NCBI GenBank assembly: GCA_033763355.1
Contig: JANRKT010000080.1
Coordinates: forward strand, 1 to 20,174
Reading direction: 5' to 3'
Length of the DNA: 20,174 nucleotides
Source: JANRKT01 sp033763355
GTDB taxonomy: Bacteria > Bacteroidota > Bacteroidia > Chitinophagales > Chitinophagaceae
The notes beneath the pieces are model-generated. The model saw only the letters and a program-made list of their open reading frames with translations, ran no database searches and was not told the origin of the DNA. Positions 1 to 7,770 of this stretch are shown here, piece by piece. The position numbers and the translations under genes are program-made. The stretch's first letter is position 1; each line of letters begins with the position of its first letter.

Positions 1-2
1 CT

Positions 3-71
3 TCATGCACTGCAGTGAAATCTTCCCGCAGCGGCTGCAAGACTACACAAAACATGGTTGGTTACCGCTAA
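3..71 (+). CDS. C-terminal end of an unidentified protein, cut by the window start
   Basis: A reading frame is open from the first bases of the window and stops at TAA 69-71. It gives 22 residues ending in GCKTTQNMVGYR. A rho-independent terminator lies 30 bases further on, which fits a real gene end on this strand. The frame starting at base 2 is open longer but runs through the terminator, so it was not preferred. The family cannot be told from so short a tail. Confidence 0.45.
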   Translation, partial: SCTAVKSSRSGCKTTQNMVGYR

Positions 72-101
72 CCGGTTTGCATATAATTTATTTGCTGAGG
101 A

Positions 102-127
102 GTTGCCCCGATTTGGGCAACTTTTTT
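102..127 (+). terminator. Rho-independent terminator
   Basis: A perfect 7-bp stem (GTTGCCC 102-108 and GGGCAAC 115-121) with a 6-base loop is followed by six T residues at 122-127. It lies just after the partial gene ending at 71 and probably ends its transcript. Confidence 0.8.
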
Positions 128-150
128 GTTTGCTGCAATAGAAAAAAACT

Positions 151-180
151 TTAGCCACGAATAACACAAATGACACAAAA
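151..180. repeat. Degenerate 'gccacgaa..acacaaa' intergenic repeat
   Basis: The stretch contains TTAGCCACGA, ATAACACAAA and TGACACAAAA, a series of CAC-based units. It resembles short intergenic repeats often seen in Bacteroidota genomes (recalled, not searched). It is the only structure I see in the non-coding stretch 128-237. Confidence 0.35.
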
Positions 181-237
181 AAACTGGTTAGTGCTATTCA
201 GCACAACCTGCATGACAGCAGTCGGGTCTGTGGTACT

Positions 238-1134
238 CTATTTCCTTTTGTAAAAATTCAGGGTCACATCACTTACTCTTCTTTCGCTTAAGGTAAAGTA
301 ACCGCTGTTATCGTTTTTAAAGCAAATGGCTTCGCCCTGCTGCTCCATGAGGTAGGGAAGTGTTTTATAAGATTTCTGCAGCGCCTTATCAATTGTTTCG
401 CCTTTTGTTCTTTCGTACTGAAAAATACCCAGGTAGGTTTTTATTACAACACTCTTACCGTCTGGCGGCAATGCTGCACTTACTACGGAATTGTAAGCAA
501 GTTTGCCCATAAACTCTACAGTATTTACGGCAGAGGTGTTTTGCGGGTAAGCGAACCTGTAAATATTAGATTGTGTTTCCCTCTTGGTAATAATAAATAT
601 ATCTTTTGTGTCAGGGTCAACAAGTATAGCCTCTGCATCATGTGGCCCGTCGGGATAAGTGAAGGTAAGTTTATCCCATGCTTTTACGGTATCAACGGAC
701 ATAGCGGGTTCTTCAAAACGATAAATGAAATATTGGCCGTATGTTAAACCATTATCGCCCACATCTGCAATATAGATGTAACTCTTCCCTGCCAGCGGCC
801 CGTTTGAAACAGCCATATCTTCCCAGTCACGGTTACGTGTACCTTCGAGGTAAATTTTTTTCTTCACTATGCCTTTGTGCCCAAGCAGGGTAAGATCGGT
901 GGGGTTATCACTGTCCTGCTGCACCCATAAATATCCCGGATTGGTTTTGCTGTCTGCAATGCCTGAAGCTTCATCCACACTTCCGGCAGCAACAGGGTAT
1001 TGCACGGGATTGGTTTCAAAATCAGCCTGACCTGCTGTATTGCCCTTTTTACAGGTAATGCTGAAAAGCAAAATATAAAGCAATGTGCTGAACAACATGA
1101 AGCGGGGTTTTGCGGGATAAAAAAGAGTTGCCAT
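238..1134 (-). CDS. Secreted lipoprotein, possible beta-propeller
   Basis: The product is 298 aa from ATG 1134-1132. The open frame extends to a TTG at 1167, but that lies inside a TAACTTTG promoter-like box, so the ATG is preferred; a second ATG at 1098 is also possible. The N-terminus has a hydrophobic stretch (MLFSTLLYILLFSITC) ending in a lipobox Cys followed by KKG, so it is a lipoprotein exported by Sec and anchored by signal peptidase II processing. The mature part has repeated beta-rich segments with EASGIADS, RDWEDMAV, YIYIADVGDN and DAEAILVDPDTKDIFIITKRE, a pattern like SdiA-regulated or YVTN-type beta-propellers. No catalytic motif is evident. It is divergent from the CHRD lipoprotein gene. 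The lipoprotein call is firm; the fold is a guess. Confidence 0.85.
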   Translation of the reverse strand: MATLFYPAKPRFMLFSTLLYILLFSITCKKGNTAGQADFETNPVQYPVAAGSVDEASGIADSKTNPGYLWVQQDSDNPTDLTLLGHKGIVKKKIYLEGTRNRDWEDMAVSNGPLAGKSYIYIADVGDNGLTYGQYFIYRFEEPAMSVDTVKAWDKLTFTYPDGPHDAEAILVDPDTKDIFIITKRETQSNIYRFAYPQNTSAVNTVEFMGKLAYNSVVSAALPPDGKSVVIKTYLGIFQYERTKGETIDKALQKSYKTLPYLMEQQGEAICFKNDNSGYFTLSERRVSDVTLNFYKRK

Positions 1135-1164
1135 AACTGGTATTGGCCGCAGCCATATAAAAAA

Positions 1165-1172
1165 CAAAGTTA
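1165..1172 (-). promoter_or_regulatory. Bacteroidota -7 box (TAACTTTG) for the lipoprotein gene
   Basis: On the minus strand TAACTTTG matches the Bacteroidota -7 consensus TAnnTTTG and lies about 30 bases before ATG 1134. I see no clear -33 TTTG at the usual distance. It supports the ATG start over the upstream TTG. Confidence 0.4.
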
Positions 1173-1308
1173 TTTATAAAATATTGTGATGCTACTGAAA
1201 ACGTAAAGAAAGAACAAAAAGATAAAGTGAAGGCCCAGCAACCCCCGTTGAAAATTAACCGTAAAGGATAGTGCAGCTCAATTTTTTTAACTAAAAAAAA
1301 CTGATAAT

Positions 1309-2133
1309 ATGAGAACGGCAACCACATTGCTGAAAGGCATTGCCTTGCTATTAACCGCTTCAATATTTTTTGCATGTAAAAAAAATAAAACAGCACCGCC
1401 TGCCGCCACACTTGTAAAACAATGGCAGCTTACACTCAACACCGCATTTGAAAACCCCGCCCCTGCCGGAAGAACAGAAACCGGCACTGCCACTGTTGAA
1501 CTGTATGACGACAATTCACTGAAATACCAGATAACAGTAAACTCGCTTGCAGCAGGCGACGCATTAACTGCCGCACATATCCATTGGGGCGACCCTGTGA
1601 CCAATGGCCCCGTGATTGTAAACTTCAGCCCGGTGTTTACCAACAATGCAGCAAGCGGTACGCTAACTGGTTTACGACAGACACTTATTGACTCATTGCA
1701 AACCGGCGCCACTTACGTAAATGTGCATTCCACCCAGTTACCCGGAGGTTTGGTAAGGGCGCAGATGGATAAAACAATGGACTTTGCCATTACCGTTGCA
1801 CTCAATGGAGCCAATGAAGTGCCTGCCAATACTTCAACAGCTACAGGCGTTGCTTTAATAAGGCTGATGTCTGACAAAACGCTTTACAGCAAAGTAACAG
1901 TTACGAACCTTGAAGCGAATGATACATTAACGGCTGCACATATCCATACTGCCGCCACAGGGGTAAATGGCCCGGTATTACAAGGTCTTTGTGCAGCTGA
2001 TACTGATTTTGGCGTAAACAAAAACTTTGCATTGGATGATGCCAAAGTTACTTCGGTAAAAACTGCTGCTGTTTATGTAAACGTACATTCAAAAAGAAAA
2101 CCTGCAGGGATAATAAGGGGGCAGATAAGGTGA
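1309..2133 (+). CDS. Lipoprotein with two CHRD domains
   Basis: The product is 274 aa. Residues 1-23 are a lipoprotein signal ending FFAC-KK. Two homologous CHRD (chordin-like) domains follow, about residues 37-152 and 157-274. Each has a core AxHIH motif (LTAAHIHWG and LTAAHIHTA), a YVNVHS strand and a GG/AGxxRxQ end (GGLVRAQM and AGIIRGQI), and the two copies align with each other over most of their length. CHRD domains occur in many secreted bacterial proteins with no well-defined function. The protein is probably outer-membrane or periplasm anchored. The gene has its own terminator at 2232-2258 and is monocistronic. The His residues of HIH could bind metal, which is only an inference. Confidence 0.93.
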   Translation: MRTATTLLKGIALLLTASIFFACKKNKTAPPAATLVKQWQLTLNTAFENPAPAGRTETGTATVELYDDNSLKYQITVNSLAAGDALTAAHIHWGDPVTNGPVIVNFSPVFTNNAASGTLTGLRQTLIDSLQTGATYVNVHSTQLPGGLVRAQMDKTMDFAITVALNGANEVPANTSTATGVALIRLMSDKTLYSKVTVTNLEANDTLTAAHIHTAATGVNGPVLQGLCAADTDFGVNKNFALDDAKVTSVKTAAVYVNVHSKRKPAGIIRGQIR

Positions 2134-2143
2134 GGACGGAAAA

Positions 2144-2178
2144 AGTCAAAGGAGTCAGAAAAGTCAGAAAGTCAGGAA
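2144..2178. repeat. Four imperfect 8-9 base tandem units (agtcaraa/gg)
   Basis: Units AGTCAAAGG, AGTCAGAAA, AGTCAGAA and AGTCAGGAA follow one another directly after the stop of the CHRD gene. GACGGAAA flanks the array on both sides (2135 and 2179 regions). No coding frame is implied. This may be a replication-slippage tract. Confidence 0.6.
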
Positions 2179-2231
2179 GACGGAAAGTGAAATAAGCTGA
2201 ACTGCATGCCATAATCAATATGAGGGAAAAG

Positions 2232-2258
2232 CCCGGGGATGTACTCCGGGTTTTTTTT
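2232..2258. terminator. Terminator between the convergent CHRD and response-regulator genes
   Basis: The stem CCCGGGG/CTCCGGG (7 pairs, one G-T) has a 5-base loop and is followed by eight T residues on the plus strand. On the minus strand the same stem is followed by only four T residues, so it is strong for the CHRD gene and weak for the response-regulator operon that ends at 2261. Confidence 0.85.
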
Positions 2259-2260
2259 GT

Positions 2261-2929
2261 TTAAGAGATAACCACAATACCATTCTTTATGGCAAATAAG
2301 ACCAGCCCTACTCTTGAAGTAACCCCAAGTTTTTCAAACAGGGCATCACGGTAACCATCAATGGTACGTGGGCTCAGGAACATTTTATCTGCAATTTCCT
2401 TATAGGTCATCTCGGTACATGCCAGCTTAAGAAATGTGATCTCCTTATCATTCAGTTGCACCAGGTTTTTCATATCGCTGCCATCGTCATCCATTTTATT
2501 GATGGAATGGATGAGCCTGCTTGTTACAAGAGTGGAATAATAATAACCGGTTTTTATAATTGAATCAAGGGCTGATTTCAGTTCAGGCGGTTCACAGTCT
2601 TTAAGGATATATCCCCTTGCCCCTGCTTTAAACATCCTGATGATGGCATTCTCGTTATCATACATAGAAAGCGCCATCATCTTTACCAGCGGGTAAGTTT
2701 GCTTCAGCCATTTTGCGGTTTCGTAGCCGTCCATCTGCGGCATATTGATGTCGAGCAAAGCAATATCAGGCTCGCCTTTCTTTTTTATTTTATCAATAAA
2801 GTCATTGCCGTTGTCTGCTTCAAAAACCACTTCATACCCGTCAAAACTGTTAATCAGGCCTGCGAGGCCGTTTCTCAGCAGGATGTGGTCATCCACCAGC
2901 GCAACTTTAATTTTCTGATCTGCCTTCAT
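2261..2929 (-). CDS. NarL/LuxR-type response regulator
   Basis: The product is 222 aa. An N-terminal receiver domain (about residues 7-125) has the acidic pair D13-D14, phospho-acceptor D60 in LLDINMPQMDG, S88 and K110 of the switch and active site. A C-terminal LuxR-type helix-turn-helix (about 157-217) contains LNDKEITFLKLACTEMTYKEI and SPRTIDGYRDALFEKLGV. Its cytoplasmic role is to bind DNA when phosphorylated by a partner kinase. Its start overlaps the 3' end of the histidine kinase gene by 23 bases, which shows co-transcription and makes that kinase the likely partner. Targets are unknown. Confidence 0.97.
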   Translation of the reverse strand: MKADQKIKVALVDDHILLRNGLAGLINSFDGYEVVFEADNGNDFIDKIKKKGEPDIALLDINMPQMDGYETAKWLKQTYPLVKMMALSMYDNENAIIRMFKAGARGYILKDCEPPELKSALDSIIKTGYYYSTLVTSRLIHSINKMDDDGSDMKNLVQLNDKEITFLKLACTEMTYKEIADKMFLSPRTIDGYRDALFEKLGVTSRVGLVLFAIKNGIVVIS

Positions 2930-3731
2930 TATGGTGATTATTTTCCCTAGGTAAACTGATCTTTACTTCGGTGCCTTTGCCAATGGCGCTGCTCATGCTG
3001 AATGCAGCGCCAATCAGTTTGGCCCTGTTGTGCATATTCCTTATGCCAAGCCCGAAATTATCGCCGTTATTTTCATTTAAAGGGGTAAGGTCAACACCCT
3101 GCCCGTCATCAGTAATGGTAAGTTCCAGCCTACCACTGCTATAACCTGCATGAACATTTATATTGTATGCTTTAGCATGTTTAATAATATTGTTCAGCAC
3201 TTCCTGCACAATACGAAAGGTAATGAGTTCTTTTTGTTTGTCGAACCGGTAAACCTGTCCTGTTATTTCCAGCCGGGTTTGCAATGTGCCGCTCTTCCGT
3301 ATCATTTCCAGTTCATATTCCACAGAGCGTATCAACCCCATCTCTTCCACATAATCCGTATTGAGGCTGCGGCTCAAATCCCGAAGGTCAACAATGGCCT
3401 TGCTCACCAGTTCTTTTGAGTTGCCGATCTTCTGCAGCAATTTATCAGGCTCATCAAGTGACATGGTATTTAAATTAAGCTTGGCCAGGCTCAGTGCCTG
3501 CCCGATATTATCATGTATCTCCTGCGAAATGTTTTTGAGGGTCTGCTCCTGGATTTCGAGCTGGGACTGGAGGAGGGTTTGGGAGAATTGGGATTGAAGC
3601 TGCAGCTTCTCCTGGAAACTTCTTTTCTGTTTCTTTTTGTGTATTAATAAAAATAAAACTGCAAAAAAAGCTAAAATTACAAATACAAGGGTAGCCGCAA
3701 ACACCACAATTATCAAATCCTGATTAGTCAT
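2907..3731 (-). CDS. HisKA_3-type sensor histidine kinase
   Basis: The product is 274 aa. One membrane helix lies near the N-terminus (about residues 7-30), followed by KKKQKR and a coiled coil. The dimerisation/phospho-acceptor helix has H73 in SQEIHDNIGQ, the NarX/DesK-like HisKA_3 form. The ATPase domain shows the N box (RIVQEVLNNIIKHA, about 173-186), G1 (DDGQGVD, 208-214) and G2 (FGLGIRNMHNRA, about 226-237). There is no recognisable periplasmic or PAS sensor domain, so signal input probably comes through the membrane or through a partner, possibly the polytopic protein encoded just upstream, with which the gene overlaps by 8 bases. Confidence 0.97.
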   Translation of the reverse strand: MTNQDLIIVVFAATLVFVILAFFAVLFLLIHKKKQKRSFQEKLQLQSQFSQTLLQSQLEIQEQTLKNISQEIHDNIGQALSLAKLNLNTMSLDEPDKLLQKIGNSKELVSKAIVDLRDLSRSLNTDYVEEMGLIRSVEYELEMIRKSGTLQTRLEITGQVYRFDKQKELITFRIVQEVLNNIIKHAKAYNINVHAGYSSGRLELTITDDGQGVDLTPLNENNGDNFGLGIRNMHNRAKLIGAAFSMSSAIGKGTEVKISLPRENNHHNEGRSEN

Positions 3732-4386
3732 GATTTATCAAAAGTTTATCCTTCCTGAAATTCTGGATAATTCCCCATAAAAAAAACAAATACAATAAGA
3801 TATTGAAAACATGATGTATAATGTTCAAATTGGAAATAAAAGGACCGGTGTTGCTCTTTAAATAGTTCCACAAACTGTAAAAGATTACAGTACAGGAGGC
3901 ATACGAAATTATGCCGATAATATACCAGAAAAGTGGTTGTTTGCTTGTCAAATCAATATTATCGGAATAATAAAAAGTAAGCAAACAGATTCCAATTAAT
4001 AACAGCTGAAAAATATTGTTAATAACGACCCACACTGTAATAAACCTGGCAAAGAAATCATTTCTTAAAACAAGATAGACGGAAATAACTGAAAACAATA
4101 TTGCGATTGAAATACAAAATACCCTGAATTGTCTTATATGAGTATTTGAATAAAACAAATACCAATAAATGAAAAATTCCAACGGTGTGTATAAGTTGTA
4201 AAGAAAAGTCAAGATAGGCGCATTCTTCAGAAAAGGATTCAATACCTGGGGTATAGCTCCGATAACAACTATCAAAAATATTAATCTGCTGTTTCGATCT
4301 AATCTGCTAAAGCCTAGTAAGCCTGCAAATAACGGAAGTAAAATTATCCAGATTGATATTACCCCAAGTATTGAAATCCAGTCCAT
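3724..4386 (-). CDS. Polytopic membrane protein of the kinase operon
   Basis: The product is 220 aa from ATG 4386. An upstream ATG at 4410 would overlap the preceding gene by 23 bases, so the internal one is favoured, though either is possible. The protein is almost wholly hydrophobic with about seven membrane helices separated by short loops (for example RLDRNSR, LKNAP, NTHIRQF, NIDLTSKQP). It ends in a short basic tail (FRKDKLLINHD) overlapping the kinase start. The family is not recognised. Its place before a kinase lacking a sensor domain suggests that it senses the signal, by inference from position only. The base composition is AT-rich like the gene before it. Confidence 0.85.
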   Translation of the reverse strand: MDWISILGVISIWIILLPLFAGLLGFSRLDRNSRLIFLIVVIGAIPQVLNPFLKNAPILTFLYNLYTPLEFFIYWYLFYSNTHIRQFRVFCISIAILFSVISVYLVLRNDFFARFITVWVVINNIFQLLLIGICLLTFYYSDNIDLTSKQPLFWYIIGIISYASCTVIFYSLWNYLKSNTGPFISNLNIIHHVFNILLYLFFLWGIIQNFRKDKLLINHD

Positions 4387-4387
4387 A

Positions 4388-4867
4388 TTATAAAGTAATA
4401 TGCAATACAACGGGCTGAAAACCTTCTTTCGGCGGTGGAAACTTTACCAATGAAGCGGAAGGAGGCTGTTGATCAGCTGCATAGGGTATACTCAATGAAT
4501 TATAAGTCTTTCCGTCATCGGCCTTATTTACACCAGCAATTACAACAGTTGGTGTACCTGACTCATCATTCGTATATTTAGCTGATAAAATGACCATAAG
4601 ATAATCTGCTTTAGGCTGATCTTTTCCTTCTTCGTCTTTTCCCAAAAAAAACCTTTCGACTATCCCTTTACTAAAGATAAAAGCATTTACCTCTGATTGA
4701 TGAAATTTATTTAATTCCTCTTTTTGCTTTTTGTTTATTTTTTTTGCATTTACTATAGGAATCGCCTCCTCCTTGCGCAAATTTTCTCTAATCTCTAAAT
4801 ACTTCTTAAGGTACTCATTAGCTTCTTCGGCTGTGATTTTTTTTCCTGCATCAGAATTAGTCGGCAT
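4388..4867 (-). CDS. Unknown soluble protein, first gene of the two-component operon
   Basis: The product is 159 aa, with no signal peptide or membrane helix. The N-terminal half is charged and helical (ITAEEANEYLKKYLEIRENLRKEE, KKINKKQKEELNKF). The C-terminal half has beta-like segments (ADYLMVILSAKY, TPTVVIAGVN) and a Pro-rich stretch (ADQQPPSASLVKFPPPKEGFQP). It ends at the start of the membrane protein gene, so the two are co-transcribed. I do not recognise the family. Confidence 0.8.
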   Translation of the reverse strand: MPTNSDAGKKITAEEANEYLKKYLEIRENLRKEEAIPIVNAKKINKKQKEELNKFHQSEVNAFIFSKGIVERFFLGKDEEGKDQPKADYLMVILSAKYTNDESGTPTVVIAGVNKADDGKTYNSLSIPYAADQQPPSASLVKFPPPKEGFQPVVLHITL

Positions 4868-4906
4868 AAATAAAATTTTAAGTGGATGAATAAATTAATT
4901 TAAATA

Positions 4907-4934
4907 CAAATCTTAAATAAAAAAGCAAGACAAA
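4907..4934 (-). promoter_or_regulatory. Possible promoter of the two-component operon
   Basis: On the minus strand a TTTG (4934-4931) is followed 20 bases later by TAAGATTTG (4915-4907), close to the Bacteroidota -33 TTTG / -7 TAnnTTTG pair but with one extra base in the -7 box. It lies about 40 bases before the ATG at 4867 in a very AT-rich stretch. Confidence 0.3.
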
Positions 4935-5033
4935 CAATGAAAAAATCGCTTTTACACAAAAACACAAAAAATTGTATCCCCATTCGTTATATGTATCCCA
5001 ATTTCAAAATTCAAGTTTTTATAGGTGTACTAT

Positions 5034-5897
5034 TCACGGGCACGGTATCCTCCTCCCCCTTCTGTCAAAACAACAAGTTTCATTGGGAATACAGGGATTA
5101 AACCGGTACATATCCTTAATAAACCTGGTATCAGTTGCGGACAGGTTTGAGTTCCATGGCACATAAAAGTCGCCCTTTGTTAACTCCTCAGGAATGGAAT
5201 AGTGCATGATAGATAAACTGTCATACTTTGAGTAATTGGTTGTACTTGCATCATAACGCCTGAATACATTGAAATCTACTTTCTCCTTATCCCATGGCGG
5301 GTTCTGTGTGTTCCTGTAATACTCGTAAACCTTAGCGCTGTCCCATGGAATTTTTGCATCCGGGCTTTGGTGCTCATGCACCAGTCCAATAGCATGGCCA
5401 AATTCATGTAGGATTACTTGCTTTATTGACTCTTCCGGTTCCTGCGGATTGATCCATCCAAAATTCATGGTGGCCTCGTCTCCCCGTACATACCTGGCTC
5501 CGCTTCCTATGTATGACCATGAGCCGCCCCCGGCATTAAATGTAATTCTAATCTCCCTGTCTCCTGGCCAGCCATCATATGGCCTGTAACCAAATCTAAT
5601 CTTGTTATTGGTTGCCCGGGTCCATTGTGTTACATATTGCTGTACTTTTCGCTTTTGAAATTCAGTACCGTTCATAAACTCAATGCCTAAACTCAGGGGA
5701 AATTCGATATGATGTGGCCAAAGACTCTGCTTTACTGCAGCCCCTGTAACATTAAAGCTTTCTAACCCGCTGGTATCAATATATATTTCAGTACAGATTT
5801 TTTCAATGCCACGTTTCTTCTCTGTAAAAAATAGTGAAACGGGAATGCAGGCAATAATCAAAACCCGCAGGCCGATACGATAAAATAGTTTGCGCAT
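5034..5897 (-). CDS. Secreted astacin-like (M12A) zinc metalloprotease
   Basis: The product is 287 aa with an N-terminal signal or anchor (RIGLRVLIIACIPVSLFF, residues 7-24). The zinc site is HEFGHAIGLVHE, residues 164-175, with H164, H168 and H174 as ligands and E165 as catalytic base. The Met-turn is SIMHYS with M231, and a Tyr follows as in astacins. The pre-catalytic half has the beta strand REIRITFN and the segment SYIGSGARYV, as in matrixin/astacin folds. Four Cys residues near the C-terminus (C269, C275, C276, C286) could form disulfides in the exported protein. It ends with the basic tail RRGRRIPCP. It is likely to cleave proteins outside the cell or in the periplasm; no substrate or inhibitor gene is adjacent. 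Confidence 0.93.
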   Translation of the reverse strand: MRKLFYRIGLRVLIIACIPVSLFFTEKKRGIEKICTEIYIDTSGLESFNVTGAAVKQSLWPHHIEFPLSLGIEFMNGTEFQKRKVQQYVTQWTRATNNKIRFGYRPYDGWPGDREIRITFNAGGGSWSYIGSGARYVRGDEATMNFGWINPQEPEESIKQVILHEFGHAIGLVHEHQSPDAKIPWDSAKVYEYYRNTQNPPWDKEKVDFNVFRRYDASTTNYSKYDSLSIMHYSIPEELTKGDFYVPWNSNLSATDTRFIKDMYRFNPCIPNETCCFDRRGRRIPCP

Positions 5898-6049
5898 TTT
5901 TATAAACTTTTGTTTTGATTAAAATAGCAGGAAGTAACATTTTTGTCATTCTTTCCGGTAATGAAATTAATCCCGGGCCGCACGAAGAATAAGCGTTTTT
6001 TCACCTTTGTTTCAACCGTTCTTTCACTATCTTCCCGTTTTCTTTCACC

Positions 6050-7672
6050 ATGGCCAAACTCAAAAAAGAAAATTCTCAGTCACTCGAAAAAACACTCTGG
6101 CTCACTGCCGATAAGCTGCGCAAGAATATGGATGCCGCCGAATACAAACACATTGTGCTCGGCCTCATCTTTCTCAAATACATTTCTGATGCTTTTGAAG
6201 AACTCTACCAGCAACTAAGCCAGGATAAACTCGCCGATGCAGAAGATGCCGATGAATACAGGGCCAAAAATGTTTTTTATGTGCCCCCTCAAGCCCGGTG
6301 GAGTTATCTTTTATCCAAAGCCAAAGACCCGCTGATCGGTAAAATGGTTGACGATGCCATGGATGCCATTGAAGCCCTTAACCCCACACTCAAAGGCGTA
6401 TTGCCAAAAGTATTTGCCCGTCCTAATCTTGATAAAAACTCTCTCGGCGCCCTGATTGATATGATCGGCACCATTGCCCTTGGCGATGCTGCCGCAAGGG
6501 CCAAAGATTTGTTGGGCAGGGTGTATGAATATTTTTTAGGCCAGTTTGCACTGGCAGAAGGAAAAAAAGGCGGACAGTTCTACACACCGCAAAGCATCGT
6601 AAAATTATTGGTGGAAATGCTGGAACCTTACAAAGGCCGTGTGTTCGACCCCTGCTGCGGCAGCGGAGGCATGTTTGTGCAAAGCGAAAAATTTGTACTG
6701 GCACATGCCGGTAAAATTGATGATATCAGCATTTACGGACAGGAAAGCAACCAGACCACTTATCGCCTTGCACGGATGAACCTTTCCATACGTGGTATTG
6801 ACAGCAGCAATATAAAATGGAACAACGAAGGCAGTTTTCTGCGGGATGCACACCCCGACCTGAAAGCTGATTTTATTATTGCCAATCCTCCGTTCAATGA
6901 CAGTGACTGGAGTGGCGAACTATTAACAACTGATGGCCGCTGGCAATATGCTGTGCCACCATCGGGCAATGCCAACTTTGCCTGGGTGCAGCATTTCATT
7001 TATCATTTAAGCGCAACAGGTGTAGCAGGCTTTGTATTGAGTAACGGAAGCCTGAGCAGCAATACCGGCGGCGAAGGAGAAATAAGGCAACGGTTGGTGG
7101 AAAATGATTTGGTTGACTGCATTGTAATGCTGCCCAAACAATTATTTTACAATACAGGCATACCCGCTTGTTTGTGGTTCATCAGCCGTAAACGTCAGTC
7201 AAAAGCTGTTCCCCCCTCTCCTTTTGGAGAGGGGTTGGGCCCGCCCGCCGGACAGGCGGGGGTGAGGTCTGGTGAAGTATTGTTCATTGATGCCTCCGAA
7301 CTCGGTTACATGATTGACCGCAAGAACCGCGACTTAAGCGACGATGACATACAAAAGATTGCAAACACATACCGCAACTGGAAACTATCGGGATCTGCGC
7401 TCCCCTCTCCTGCAGGAGAGGGGCTGGGGGTGAGGTCTTACCAGGATATCAAAGGCTTTTGCAAATCCGCCACACTTGCCGAAATAGCCAAACACAAATA
7501 TGTATTGACGCCAGGCCGCTATGTAGGCATACCCGATGCCATTGATGATGATGATGCCTACGAAGAAAAAATAGCAAAGCTCACAACCGAATTAAAAACA
7601 CAAATGAAAGAAGCGCAGCAATTGGATGAAGAAATAAAAACACAGTTGAAAAAAATTGGGATAAATTTATGA
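6050..7672 (+). CDS. hsdM: Type I restriction-modification DNA methyltransferase subunit
   Basis: The product is 540 aa. The N-terminal HsdM helical domain (about residues 5-150) begins LEKTLWLTADKLRKNMDAAEYKHIVLGLIFLKYISDAF. The N6-adenine methyltransferase domain has QFYTPQSIVKLLVEML, the SAM motif FDPCCGSGG (199-207) and the catalytic NPPF (279-282). With HsdS it methylates adenine in the recognition site, and with HsdR it forms the restriction complex. Two palindromic mini-elements lie in frame, giving extra loop peptides near residues 388-407 and 451-463 (SPFGEGLGPPAGQAGVRS and SPAGEGLGVRS). They interrupt regions that otherwise read SRKRQ..GEVLFIDASELG and YRNWKLSG..YQDIKGFCKSATL. All methylase motifs are intact, so the enzyme is probably active. 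Confidence 0.98.
   Translation: MAKLKKENSQSLEKTLWLTADKLRKNMDAAEYKHIVLGLIFLKYISDAFEELYQQLSQDKLADAEDADEYRAKNVFYVPPQARWSYLLSKAKDPLIGKMVDDAMDAIEALNPTLKGVLPKVFARPNLDKNSLGALIDMIGTIALGDAAARAKDLLGRVYEYFLGQFALAEGKKGGQFYTPQSIVKLLVEMLEPYKGRVFDPCCGSGGMFVQSEKFVLAHAGKIDDISIYGQESNQTTYRLARMNLSIRGIDSSNIKWNNEGSFLRDAHPDLKADFIIANPPFNDSDWSGELLTTDGRWQYAVPPSGNANFAWVQHFIYHLSATGVAGFVLSNGSLSSNTGGEGEIRQRLVENDLVDCIVMLPKQLFYNTGIPACLWFISRKRQSKAVPPSPFGEGLGPPAGQAGVRSGEVLFIDASELGYMIDRKNRDLSDDDIQKIANTYRNWKLSGSALPSPAGEGLGVRSYQDIKGFCKSATLAEIAKHKYVLTPGRYVGIPDAIDDDDAYEEKIAKLTTELKTQMKEAQQLDEEIKTQLKKIGINL
7213..7270 (+). repeat. Palindromic mini-element copy 1 inside hsdM, carrying a nested element
   Basis: The outer element is 37 bases (7213-7239 plus 7261-7270) with hairpin arms CCCCTCTCC and GGAGAGGGG around TTTT, then TTGGG...GGTGAGGTCT. 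A 21-base second element sits inside it. It is translated in the same frame as copy 2 at 7402-7438. Confidence 0.9.
7240..7260. repeat. 21-base palindrome nested in the hsdM mini-element
   Basis: Its reverse complement matches the hsdR palindrome at 15365-15385 at 18 of 21 positions. Two of the three differences are a compensating stem pair (T-A to C-G). It adds exactly seven codons (PPAGQAG). Removing it restores the outer element in the form of copy 2. Confidence 0.85.
7402..7438 (+). repeat. Palindromic mini-element copy 2 inside hsdM
   Basis: The arms CCCCTCTCC and GGAGAGGGG surround TGCA and are followed by CTGGG and GGTGAGGTCT. It matches copy 1 without its nested insert at all but a few loop and linker positions. 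It encodes PSPAGEGLGVRS. Confidence 0.9.
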
Positions 7673-7770
7673 GTTAAGAGAATGCTTCCTTTTTAAAAGG
7701 GAAACCTAAAAGCCTGGATTACTTAAGTGACTGAAGGGAACTGTATAAATAAAGAAGTAAAATTAAAACT

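Noticed and set aside
5943..6218. Plus-strand open frame overlapping the hsdM start
   Set aside because: It is out of frame with hsdM, is Ser/Phe-rich shadow sequence, and has no family signal.
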